Assembly: GCA_029465975.1 (NCBI GenBank) | Contig: CM055754.1 | Span: forward strand, 10,866,288 to 10,930,287 | DNA: 64,000 nt | Direction of reading: 5' to 3' | Source: Dallia pectoralis | Lineage: Eukaryota; Chordata; Actinopteri; Esociformes; Umbridae | Shown: positions 25,090-34,560 of the stretch, in pieces | Position numbering within the stretch: the first letter of the stretch is position 1 | How the letters are laid out: each line of letters opens with the position of its first letter | Program-made: the position numbers and the translations under genes | The notes under the pieces: generated by a model | Seen by the model: only the letters and a program-made list of their open reading frames with translations | Told to the model about the DNA's origin: nothing | The model's database searches: none

Positions 25090-26205
25090 ATCTGGTTTAT
25101 GTGAGGCCATGTAGGTGTGGTCATATAGGTGTGAGGTCATGTAGGTGTGAGGTCATGTAGGTGTGAGGTAATGTATGTGTGAGGTAATGTAGGTGTGAGG
25201 TCAGGTACGTGTGAGGCCATGTACGTGTGAGGTCATGTAGGTGTGAGGTCATGTAGGTGTGAGGTCATGTAGGTGTGAGGTCAGGTATGTGTGAGGCCAT
25301 GTAGGTGTGGTCATATAGGTGTGAGGTCATGTAGGTGTGAGGTCATGTAGGTGTGAGGTAATGTATGTGTGAGGTAATGTAGGTGTGAGGTCAGGTATGT
25401 GTGAGGCCATGTATGTGTGAGGTCATGTAGGTGTGAGGTCATGTAGGTGAGAGGTCATGTAGGTGTGAGGTCAGGTATGTGTGAGGCCATGTACGTGTGA
25501 GGTCATGTAGGTGTGGTCATATAGGTGTGAGGTCATGTAGGTGTGAGGTCAGGTATGTGTGAGGCCATGTAGGTGTGAGGTCATGTAGGTGTGAGGTCAG
25601 GTATGTGTGAGGCCATGTAGGTGTGAGGTCATTTAGGTGTGAGGTCATGTAGGTTTGAGGTCGTGTAGGTGTGAGGTCGTGTAGGTGTGAGGTCATGTAG
25701 GTGTGAGGTCGTGTAGGTGTCGTCATATAGGTGTGAGGTCATGTAGGTGTGAGGTCGTGTAGGTGTGAGGTCGTGTAGGTGTGAGGTCGTGTAGGTGTGA
25801 GGTCGTGTATGTGTGAGGTCATGTAGGTGTGAGGTCATGTATGTGTGAGGTCTTGTAGGTGTGAGGTCATGTAGGTGTGAGGTCGTGTAGGTGTGAGGTC
25901 GTGTAGGTGTGAGGTCGTGTAGGTGTGAGGTCGTGTAGGTGTGAGGTCATGCAGGTGTGAGGTCATGTAGGTGTGAGGTCATGTCGGTGTGAGGTCGTGT
26001 AGGTGTGAGGCCATGTATGTGTGAGGTCATGTAGGTGTGAGGTCATGCAGGTGTGAGGCCATGCAGGTGTGAGGCCATGTAGGTGTGAGGTCGTGTAGGT
26101 GTGGTCATAAAGGTGTGTGGTCATGTAGGTGTGAGGTCATGTATGTGTGAGGTCATTTAGGTGTGAGGTCATGCAGGTGTGAGGTCATGTAGGTGTGAGG
26201 CCATT
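25090..26205. repeat. 16-bp minisatellite, about 70 copies
   Basis: Unit 'gtgaggtcatgtaggt' with many single-base variants (gtcgtg, gccatg, taatg) and occasional shortened units 'gtggtcatatag'. Threonine/histidine-rich minus-strand frames over it are artefacts. Confidence 0.96.
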
Positions 26206-26224
26206 TATCTGGGAATCGTGTGTC

Positions 26225-26340
26225 GATGTCCTGGAGGAGTCCGGGGATTCATGTTGATGTCACGACTGCCACGTACCTAAACACAGTTGTTGACCTGGTA
26301 CACCTCTTAATGCTACGGGTATTTCCTGATGGCACAAATA
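26225..26340 (+). pseudogene. Tc1-type transposase relic, fragment
   Basis: A short stretch reads GIHVDVTTATYLNTVVDLVH, then LLMLRVFPDGT, which resembles the segment just before the second catalytic aspartate of a common fish Tc1-type transposase. The aspartate itself and everything downstream are absent. No inverted repeats found. Assignment rests on motif recognition. Confidence 0.5.
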
Positions 26341-27185
26341 CTATTGCTGGTAACCATATATTGGTTCATTTAAAATATATAATTTTTGTTGAATGGCAAT
26401 TTCTCCGTAGAGCTGGAACCAGCTGTTTTTATTTCCATTTTAATTAGAAATTGGATTGCCAGAACATGAGTAGCAGAGATTGAACACAGGTTTTAATTGG
26501 TTTACTGATATTAGTAATTGGCAGCATTTCAAGTGACCAACCAGGGAACTTAAAATACATATTCAATACATATAAAATACATATTCAATACATATACAAT
26601 TTCTCATAACATATACATTGCATTGTATGGTAATGTTTAGTTAGTTTTTGCTATTGCCTTAACAAACCAGAATTAAAACTCCACTTGGCCAAATATAATA
26701 ATATAATACTTAGTGACTCAAGTAATTCATTAAAAAGACAGAACTAAGTAGAAATGAGATGGAAATGCTACAGCTACACCAAACATGTAGGCAATTCAGA
26801 TTATGATATTTTTTTAATTAAAAGTGTTGTATTTAAAATTAGCCTTAATGTTAGCTACGTTAATCTACACTTGCTTTAATGCAGTCAGAACAGCTACTAT
26901 GTCATTAGAAGAAATGCAGTTGGTTCATCTGCAGTTGGTTCACCCTTGTATCTGGTATTGTCACATTATACAATGGTGAAGAGCAGAGAGATGCGGAGCC
27001 AGAAAAGAACAAACAGCAATACACTGAACGTAAAAGCAAACCTGCTCACACAAAGCGACTTCTATTTTCCAAAAACACACAGTGCACGACTCACCTACAG
27101 AGGACGTAATGTAAATCAGGTGTTAACTAACCTATGTAACGATATCTGTACTTTCACTTAAGTATAGAATTCCAGTACTTTTTAC
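26341..27185. other. AT-rich intergenic DNA
   Basis: Short direct repeats of 'aatacatat' near 26555-26600; otherwise nothing recognised. Confidence 0.5.
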
Positions 27186-27189
27186 ACCA

Positions 27190-27550
27190 CTGATAACAAG
27201 CACCCGAGAACCTAATCAGGGACCTTAAATAGCCCACTGATTAACTAACCTATGTAACATTATATTAATAACAAGCACCTGTGAACCTAACCAGGGACCT
27301 TAAATAGCCCACTGATTAACTAACCAATGTAACATTATATTAATAACAAGCACTCGTGAACCTAACCAGGGACATTAGTTAATCAGTGGGCTATTTAATG
27401 TCCCTGGTTAGGTTCACGAGTGCTTGTTATTAATATAATGTTACATTGGTTATTTAATTAGTGGGCTATTTAACCTATGTAACATATTAATAACAAGCAC
27501 CTGTGAACCTAAACAGGGACCTTAAATAGCCCACTGATTAACTAACCTAT
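27190..27550. repeat. tandem repeat of about 70-75 bp with one inverted unit
   Basis: Direct units share 'aataacaagcacc' and 'ttaaatagcccactgatt'. One unit, about 27378-27470, is inverted. This creates a perfect 54-bp inverted repeat: 27324-27377 and 27396-27449 are exact reverse complements separated by 18 bases. A DNA hairpin or cruciform is possible there. Confidence 0.92.
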
Positions 27551-28199
27551 GCTCGGTGCTTAGCTAAACCCAACACATCTATGCTCCTAATCAACATGAT
27601 ACACAGAAGTGCTCTCCCCTAACACCCTGTGACCACACAGCTCACCCATACATGACAGGTATTGCTATTTTTTATTTATGATGATCAGGCACTGTTAGTG
27701 ATAGTAGGAAAAAGAGTTACATTTAAGAGTAACATTTTTTAAGACTGATGTCACAATTCAACACAGCCCTGATACATACAGCTTTATTCGTTTGGAATTG
27801 GCACACTGTACATTTGATGATGTAAACTGATTTTTCTCACCAGCCCTGAGGGATTTCACGACAGACAGGACAGGTGTGAATGTGTATCCCATACATATGC
27901 AGAAATACACAAAAATGCATAAACAAATGCTGATTTAAACCCATCACACAAACAGGCACGTAAATACGAGGAATTGAATCATGTAAATATCATCAGATTG
28001 CCATTATGTTTGTTTTTTTGTTTCCCAGGTCTGACAAGTAACATCTGCATAGATGCCTTGTGGATAAAACACTATACAGATATAACATTAAGACCTAAAA
28101 CTAAGTACAAGCAATAATATGTATGAGGTCTGCATAAACCCTCATCGCTAAATTATAAGATGTCAATATTGTATAAAATAATTCTGCACCACAGCTAGA
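27551..28199. other. intergenic DNA, nothing recognised
   Basis: No gene, RNA or array supported. Confidence 0.5.
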
Positions 28200-28736
28200 A
28201 GGTCCTTATTTATTGATTTGGTGGTCATACTATGGTAGAGAAAATGAGTGAAATACACGAGTCGAACGGATTACCTTTTCAGATGGTTTATTAAAAGAAT
28301 TTAACACAACAGTAAACTCTTTGCCCTGTCCTAAGTCCTCCGCACGCGAGTTGAATCAGAAAGAAAGCGTTTGAGCGGAATGCCTCTTCTTTTAAAACCT
28401 CTAGGAAGCTCCTCCTAGCTCGTTTCAGAAGCACCTCCCAGCTCAGATAGAATACTTCCTGTTTACAAGCACGAACTACTCATTACCACCCCTAATGGTC
28501 GGATGACTAAAGTACAGTTACTACCAACACACGGATTAAATACCTCATACTAATAAATGTAAAGTTAAACAGAAAAGATAAAATGTAACCAAAATGTAAA
28601 CAATCAATGCTACAGAATACTAATGAGGTAAACATAATAATACTATAAAAGAGATTAAGAAATATAAAATGCAAACTACCTGAAGTTCTACCACAATACA
28701 TCTTTTTAAATGTGAACCATTTTCAGAACAAGCTTA
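28200..28736 (-). mobile_element. possible LTR-like sequence, weak
   Basis: Read on the minus strand, a TATA-like 'ttttaaaag' region at about 28400 is followed about 100 bases later by 'cttttaataaacc' (minus strand, about 28290-28300), an arrangement like promoter plus polyadenylation signal of an LTR. No TG/CA ends or target duplication were found, and the DIRS element abuts it. Confidence 0.22.
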
Positions 28737-28757
28737 GTTCCCTATCAGGGAACTTCG

Positions 28758-28909
28758 AGCTGCGTGAAAACGCTATGGGAACGCTCTGCGTGAGTGCGTC
28801 ATGAAGCACATGTGTAATCAGTCCAATGGCGTGACGGAACGTCACAGACGGGTGACGTCGCGACCAGGAAGTCATAAAAGCACCCCTAATTACCGGCACC
28901 TTCAGTTTT
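28758..28909 (+). repeat. DIRS left inverted terminal repeat
   Basis: Near-perfect reverse complement of 33747-33899, including 'ggcgtgacggaacgtcacag' and 'attaccggcaccttcag'. The outermost bases 28737-28757 are not shared with the right end and instead form a small palindrome, 'ttccctatcagggaa'. Confidence 0.93.
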
Positions 28910-29156
28910 TTGTTGCTTCAGCAAGTGCATGTTGTGACAGTCCTCGCGGGTTTCTGCTATTACGTTGATAATTCAGAAATTTTCTTGGCGTTTATGTACA
29001 AGAGCTCACCGCGATTATGGCAACCGAGCGGCGTTTCAGACAGTGTGCTTCTCCCTGCAACCGCTTTCTCACGGGCCGGGACACACATGTTCTGTGCGTA
29101 GTTTGTTTGGGAGAGGAGCATGCCCAGCTAGCCTTGGAAGAGGCTAGCTGTAAGCA

Positions 29157-30440
29157 TTGAGACCGTCTCACCATCCGCACACTTCGCTCTCGCCTGGCGC
29201 TTTTTCAGGAAAGCGGCTCGGCCCGCGTTCCCGCGGTTCAGGTCCCGCCGCTGCCGAGGCACGGCGCCGACTGACGTCGTGGGGTTCGCAAGCGGATCTA
29301 GCATGCGGTTCCGAGACGGCTTCTGCATTTTCTCGGTCCTCGTCTGCTAGAGCCAGTGCCTCGGCTGGGGGTTCGGAAGCACCCGTGCGGGTTTCTTCCG
29401 CCCTGGGTGAGGCACCTTTTTCTCAGCCGTCCAGTTCTGAGGAAATGGAGGTTGAAAACCTCGAGGCGGAGGCTGAATTGTTGGTTCAGTCACCTGCGAA
29501 CGAGGAGCTGCTGGAGGTACTCACCCGAGCTGTGGGAAAGCTCAACATCGAGTGGCCGGCGACAGGCAGGAGTCTGCTTCAACTAGTAAGTTGAATGAAC
29601 GATTCTTGCCCTCCCGTGCTTTACCTCCTCGCCGGTGTTTGCCTTTCTTCCCGGACCTCCACACTGAGGTGTCGAGGTCCTCATATGTATTCGAATGTTG
29701 CCGAGGCTAATGTTCATGGGTACGGACCGATGCCGGTCGCGGAGGAGATACTGGCGAGCCATTTATCTCCCGCGGCATCGTCTCTGAGGACACCGGCATT
29801 GCCCTCCAAGGCGTTGAAGACTACTTCGGCGCTGGTGGGCAAAGCTTATTCGGCGGCGGGTCAGGCAGCTTCCTGCCTCCATACTATGTCTATTCTACAG
29901 GCATATCAGGCAGAGCTGCTTAGCGACGGGGCTCAGGGGGAGACTGTAAGTCCTGATGAGGTTCGAGAACTTCGTCAGGCGGCGGATTTGTCTCTTCGTG
30001 CCACTAAGGAGACGGCCAAATCAGTGGGCCGTGCTATGGCAGCCTTGGTGGCTACGGAGAGGCATCTCTGGCTGAGCCTCTCTGATATGAGAGATCGGGA
30101 GAAAGCCTTCCTTCTGGACGCGCCTCTTTCCCCCGACGGCCTCTTTGGCCCTGCTATTGGTTCGGTCGTCGAGAGGTTTCAGGAGGAGAGAAGGCAGGCG
30201 GCTGCCTTCCAGAAATTTCCCCCCCGTCGTAGCCGCGTCGCGGGGGCTGTCGGACGGGGGCAGCCCCGCCCGGCGCCGAGCACGGCACACCGGGCGCAGC
30301 AGAGAGTGAGTGTCGCTACTCGGGCGCCCCCACACGATGAGTGGGCCGGGCGGCGACGCTCACAGGCGGGGCCTTCGAGGGGTAGGACAGTTCCGAGGCC
30401 TGTCGCTACATCCAAGAAGGCGTTGTCTAAGAGACCCTGA
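29157..30440 (+). pseudogene. DIRS gag-like protein, frameshifted
   Basis: DIRS first reading frames encode a Gag-like structural protein. The frame is open from 29157 to a TGA at 29592-29594 and again in the same phase from 29595 to 30440. Between about 29586 and 29685 the family-like sequence continues in another frame (NERFLPSRALPPRR, then FFPDLHTEV), so there is one small indel near 29586 and a second, compensating one near 29685. The following part contains SNVAEANVHGYGPMPVAEE and LVGKAYSAAGQAASCLHTMS, which I recognise as typical of teleost DIRS Gag. The C-terminus is basic and arginine/proline-rich, fitting nucleic acid binding. Confidence 0.75.
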
Positions 30441-31965
30441 CAGGGGGGTCAAACCGCTGGGGGTGGTCCCCACCAGGGGAGTAGTGAGCTCCTCCTGGTG
30501 CCCTCAGCGGGGTGGCCTGGGCGAGCGTTTTCCCGAGGGGCGCTCGCCTCCTCCGAGGAGGGGCCCAGAACTGTCAGACCAGTTGTTCCCTGCCAGTGCG
30601 CTGTTACAGGGCACTGTGTCTGCAGTACCTGTTACTCCAGAGGCTAGCCTCGAGAGGCTGGTACCCCTAGTAGATTTTCTGGCAGAGTGGAGACCCTGCC
30701 GAATATATCTCAGTGGGTCCTGCGGATAATCGAGAGCGGGTATGCCATCCAATTCAGGACGCATCCGCCTCGTTTCAATGGGGTCCTGCCCACAGTGGTG
30801 GGCCCAGAGCAGGCTCTGGTACTGGAGCAGGAGGTACAGACTCTCCTGCTAAAAGGGGCTATAGAACGAGTTCTTCCTCTCAGCAGGGAGTCGGGCTGGT
30901 ACAGCCGGTACTCCGTTGTTCCCAAGAAGGATGGGGGGTTGCGTCCTATTTTAGACCTACGTCTGTTGAATCAGACGGTCGGGAGACTCAGCTTCAAAAT
31001 GCTCACTCTCAAACAGATCGTATCACAGATCAGGTCCGAGGACTGGTTTGTCACGATAGATCTGAAGGACGCCTATTTTCACATCTCCATCCTTCCACAA
31101 CACAGGAAGTTCCTGAGGTTCGCTTTTGGGGGCGAAGCGTACCAGTATCGGGTTCTTCCGTTTGGCCTAGCACTCTCTCCCCGTACGTTCACGAGATGTA
31201 TAGACGCTGCCCTGGCGCCGTTGCGCCTCCAGGGCATACGCATCCTCAATTACATCGACGATTGGTTGATTCTGGCTCCGTCGGAGCAGCTAGCGGTTCG
31301 GCATCGAGATGTCGTTCTGGCTCACATCAACAAACTGGGGTTGAGGCTCAATGCTGGGAAGAGTGTGCTGTCGCCGGTACAGGTGACCACTTTCCTGGGC
31401 GTAGTCTGGGATTCGACCACGATGCGGGCACATCTGTCTCCTGCACGTGTGGCGTCGATCCTTGCTGCCGTCGAGCAGGTGAGGCTAGGCCAGTCACTCA
31501 CTGTGAAACAGTTTCAGAGACTGTTGGGTCTGCTGGCAGCAGCGTCCAACGTTATTCCTTGCGGCCTGCTGTTCATGAGACCGTTACAGTGGTGGCTCAG
31601 AACCAAGGGGTTCTCCCCGAGGGGAAACCAGTTCCGCATGATCACTGTTACGCGGCGTTATCTCCGCACGCTGGTCATGTGGAGGAAGCCTTGGTTCCTA
31701 ACCCAGGGTCCCGTGTTGGGAGCTCCGTGTCGTCGTGTTACACTAACGACGGATGCCTCCCTCACCGGCTGGGGGGCGATCATGAGTGGTCGCCCAGCTC
31801 AAGGGCTCTGGCGGGGCCATCAGCTATCATGGCACATAAATTGGCTAGAGATGCTGGCAGTTTACCAGGCTCTGAAGCACTTCCTCCCAGACCTAAGGGG
31901 TCATCATGTTCTTGTCCGGTCGGACAACACATCGGTGGTTTTTATATCAACCACCAGGGGGTCTG
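30441..31965 (+). pseudogene. DIRS reverse transcriptase / RNase H
   Basis: This region copies element RNA to DNA and degrades the RNA strand. The polymerase core is uninterrupted from 30687. It includes LRPILDLRLLNQ, then FVTIDLKDAYFHI with a catalytic aspartate, YRVLPFGLALSP, and the catalytic YIDD box at residues 189-192 counted from 30687. RNase H follows with TTDASLTGWG, LEMLAVYQAL and VRSDNTSVVF. Upstream, a frame ending LVPLVDFLAEWR belongs to the same protein but is out of phase at about 30692. The RNase H also changes frame near 31950-31990, after which family-like sequence (NLARQVLLW and NQGADTLSR) lies in another phase. The 510-codon frame from 30687 therefore has a non-native tail up to its stop at 32219. 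Confidence 0.88.
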
Positions 31966-32104
31966 CGCTCACGCCCACTTTACAATCTGGCCCGCCAGGT
32001 CCTTCTGTGGTCCCACGGGAAGCTCCTTTCTTTAAGGGCCATTTTTATCCCTGGGTACCTAAATCAGGGGGCAGACACCCTGTCGAGACAGGGGCCGAGG
32101 CCGG

Positions 32105-32533
32105 GAGTGGAGACTCCATCCCGAGGTGGTGGAGCTCCTTTGGTCGCACTTCGGTCGGGCCGAAGTGGACCTATTTGCGTCCAGAGAGACGTCACACTGT
32201 CCTCTGTGGTTTTTGCTGACTCATCCAGCCCCACTGGGGCTGGATGCCATGGTGCAGGCATGGCCGAGGTCACGCCTGTACGCTTTCCCCCCGGTTGCTC
32301 TGCTCCCAGGAGTTCTGGAGAGGATCCGTCAGGAGCGGGTCAGTCTACTGCTTGTAGCACCGTACTGGCCGGCCCGAGTATGGTTTGCGGACCTAATATC
32401 TCTCCTCGGCGGCTCTCCGCTGGAGATTCCGATCAGGAGGGACCTGCTTTCCCAGGCGCATGGGGTCATCCTTCACCCCCGCCCGGAGCTGTGGAAACTA
32501 TGGGCCTGGCCTCTAAGGGGGCCCGCCTCTTAG
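32105..32533 (+). pseudogene. DIRS methyltransferase-like domain
   Basis: DIRS elements carry a DAM-like methyltransferase domain of unclear role after RNase H. From 32105 one frame reads EWRLHPEVVELLW, FGRAEVDLFASRE, LYAFPPVALLP and LLVAPYWPARVWF, which fits this region. It ends with a stop at 32531-32533. It is out of phase with the preceding RNase H segment (shift near 32090-32105), whereas in intact elements RT, RNase H and this domain usually form one frame. Its 3' end overlaps the start of the recombinase frame, the normal DIRS arrangement. Confidence 0.7.
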
Positions 32534-33552
32534 TTTCAGGTCTCTCGACTGAGGTCGTTGGGACCATCCTTCACTCCAGAGCTCCAGCCACAAGGAAGGC
32601 GTATGCCGCCAGGTGGAAACTGTTCACCTCGTGGTGTAGAGAACGGCAGGTGGACCCAGTTAACTGCCCAGTGTTTGCAGTACTGGAGTTCCTGCAGCAT
32701 CGCTTCTCTACAGGTCTATCCCCATCCACACTGAAGGTGTATGTGGCAGCTTTGTCCGCATGCCATGTCCCTCTAAATGGGGTTTCTCTGGGGAGACACC
32801 CACTGGTATCACGCTTCCTTCGTGGCGCCCGGAGGCAGAGGCCAGCAGCCGGCATGAGGGTGCCATCCTGGGACCTGGCTATTGTTCTAGAAGGCCTCTC
32901 CCGTGCTCCGTTTGAGCCCATTGAGGAGGTCCCTGACAAGTTCGTGACCCTCAAGACGGTCTTCTTACTTGCCATCTCTTCTCTGAAGAGGATTGGTGAT
33001 ATGCAAGCGCTGTCGGTGGCGCCCTCTTGCTTGGACTTCTCACCCGGTATGGTCAAGGCGTTTCTACTACCTTCACCCGGGTATGTCCCCAAGGTCCCAA
33101 CTAACATTGTTGGGCCTATTGTGCTGCAAGCCTTCTGCCCTCCTCCTTTTTTGACGTCGGACCAGAAGAAGCATAACCTCCTCTGCCCGGTTAGGGCCTT
33201 AGACGCCTACGTCCACAGAACTGCCCTGTGGAGGCTGTCCGAACAGCTGTTCGTGTGTTTTGGACCACCCAAGAGAGGGGGTCCTGTGTCTAAGCAGAGG
33301 ATGAGCAAGTGGGTGGTTGAGGCCATCTCACTTGCTTACGAGTCGGCTGGTCAGCCTTCACCCTTGGCTGTTCGAGCCCACTCGACCAGGAGTATGGCGG
33401 CTTCAAAAGCCTTTTTGTCAGGTAAAGTGTCTCTACATGACGTCTGTGTTGCGGCAAGCTGGTCCTCACCGCACACGTTCGTGAGATTTTACCAGCTTGA
33501 CTTTAGCTCCACGCCAGGGGCGCAGGTGCTTTCGTCCGAATGTGCGCTCTGA
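32480..33552 (+). CDS. DIRS tyrosine recombinase
   Basis: This enzyme joins the circular element DNA to the target by a covalent phosphotyrosine step. The frame is open to a TGA at 33550-33552; it runs back to an ATG at 31906, but residues before about 192 are out-of-phase RNase H and methyltransferase coding, so the true start is probably near 32490-32500 (GLASKGARLLVSGLSTEVV). An N-terminal SAM-like core-binding part (ATRKAYAARWKLFTSWC) is followed by the catalytic domain: arginine 362 in SLKRIGDMQAL, histidine 492 and arginine 495 in HSTRSMAASKAF, and the nucleophile tyrosine 529 in VRFYQLDF, numbering from 31906. The full R-H-R-Y set is present with no break, so this is the best preserved protein of the element. 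Confidence 0.88.
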
Positions 33553-33600
33553 CTTCACATGACGGACACTTGCTCGTATGGCGAAGTGGGTAGTGGCGTT

Positions 33601-33698
33601 CCCATAGCGTTTTCACGCAGCTCGAAGTTCCCTGATAGGGAACGTCTCCGGTTACGAATGTAACCTTAGTTCCCTGAGGGGAACGAGACGCTGCGTGT
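33601..33698. repeat. DIRS internal complementary region
   Basis: 33601-33642 is the reverse complement of the left tip (28737-28778). 33644-33698 matches the reverse complement of the right tip (33889-33943) with one difference, 'gttacgaatg' against 'gttacgtatg'. The two halves abut, which is the layout used as a splint to circularise DIRS DNA. Confidence 0.92.
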
Positions 33699-33746
33699 CT
33701 GTGCCATACTCCCAGCATGCCCTTGGCACTTGCTTCAGCCCATCAG

Positions 33747-33945
33747 AAACTGAAGGTGCCGGTAATTAGGGGTGCTTTTATGACTTCCTGGTCGCGACGT
33801 CACCCGTCTGTGACGTTCCGTCACGCCATTGGACTGATTACACATGTGCTTCATGACGCACTCACGCAGAGCGTTCCCATAGCGTTTTCACGCAGCGTCT
33901 CGTTCCCCTCAGGGAACTAAGGTTACATACGTAACCGGAGACGTT
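33747..33945 (-). repeat. DIRS right inverted terminal repeat and tip
   Basis: 33747-33899 mirrors the left terminal repeat. The tip adds 'gttcccctcagggaac' (palindromic) and 'taaccggagac' before the boundary GTT. These outer bases occur again, inverted, in the internal complementary region. Confidence 0.92.
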
Positions 33946-34319
33946 TCATAGTTATTATGATGAATGTGTGTGTTCTCCTTTAAGAGTGTCATGTAAATCT
34001 TTATCAAATAATAATGATGTTGTTTCGGACCGGTTTGGACAGAGGACTAGTAGGTTTTTATGTATTGTAAAGGTGGGGGTTCATGGACAATCGCATATTA
34101 AGCTATATATACTGGCTTGCTCCCCCAAACTCCGTCTGTTGTGCCACATAGCTTCTGGGTCCAGATTGCTGTCCAAATGTTTGAACCGCTAAAGGGAAAG
34201 TACTCCATTAACACCAATTATAATCTTCCTTCTGTTGAAATTAATAATCTTGCATTGGAAATGTCCATTGTACTTAGTTAGGATTCTCACATTTAATTTT
34301 TACTTAATTTTCAGTTGGG
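33946..34319. other. intergenic DNA, nothing recognised
   Basis: Unique-looking sequence with a short domainless frame at 33968-34192. Confidence 0.5.
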
Positions 34320-34560
34320 TGACAAAGTCATGGTTGTGAGAAGCAGAGATTTGTCCTTCTCTATGCCGGGGTTGGTACTCCCTCAACCAGCAGAGAGAGT
34401 AATCAGGTCAGATCAGAATCACCTGAGTTCTGACGCACCTGGGAGTCATCATGTGGAGGTTAAATAGTTCCTTGTGTCCTCAGCCTGGTGAGAGGTATTG
34501 TTCGGTTTGACTTGCTGAGCGTTTGAACTAACTAAATACTAAACCTGATTCTCCCCTGTA
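34320..34560 (+). mobile_element. LTR-like sequence, left part, upstream of the 46-bp array
   Basis: The segment begins near 'tgacaaagtcatgg' and contains 'gttaaatagttccttgtgtc' and a 'ggtgagaggtattgttcggt' block of the kind found around transcription starts of fish LTR elements. Together with 40068-40280 it looks like one LTR split by the array. Boundaries and family are inferred. Confidence 0.4.

Larger units (their letters stand above)
28737..33945 (+). mobile_element. DIRS-type tyrosine recombinase retrotransposon
   Basis: DIRS elements are retrotransposons that integrate a circular DNA with a tyrosine recombinase and make no ordinary target duplication. The architecture is complete here. 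Inverted terminal repeats lie at about 28758-28909 and 33747-33899. An internal complementary region at 33601-33698 contains the reverse complement of the extreme left end (33601-33642) joined to that of the extreme right end (33644-33698). GTT sits at both boundaries (28737-28739 and 33943-33945). Gag-like, RT/RNase H, methyltransferase-like and tyrosine recombinase regions follow in order. The element is GC-rich against AT-rich flanks. Several frame breaks indicate that this copy is not autonomous. Confidence 0.93.

Noticed and set aside
30713..32035. 440-codon plus-strand frame overlapping the DIRS polymerase
   Set aside because: Out-of-phase shadow of the GC-rich polymerase gene without any recognised motif of its own, apart from a few RNase H residues exposed by the frame break near 31950.
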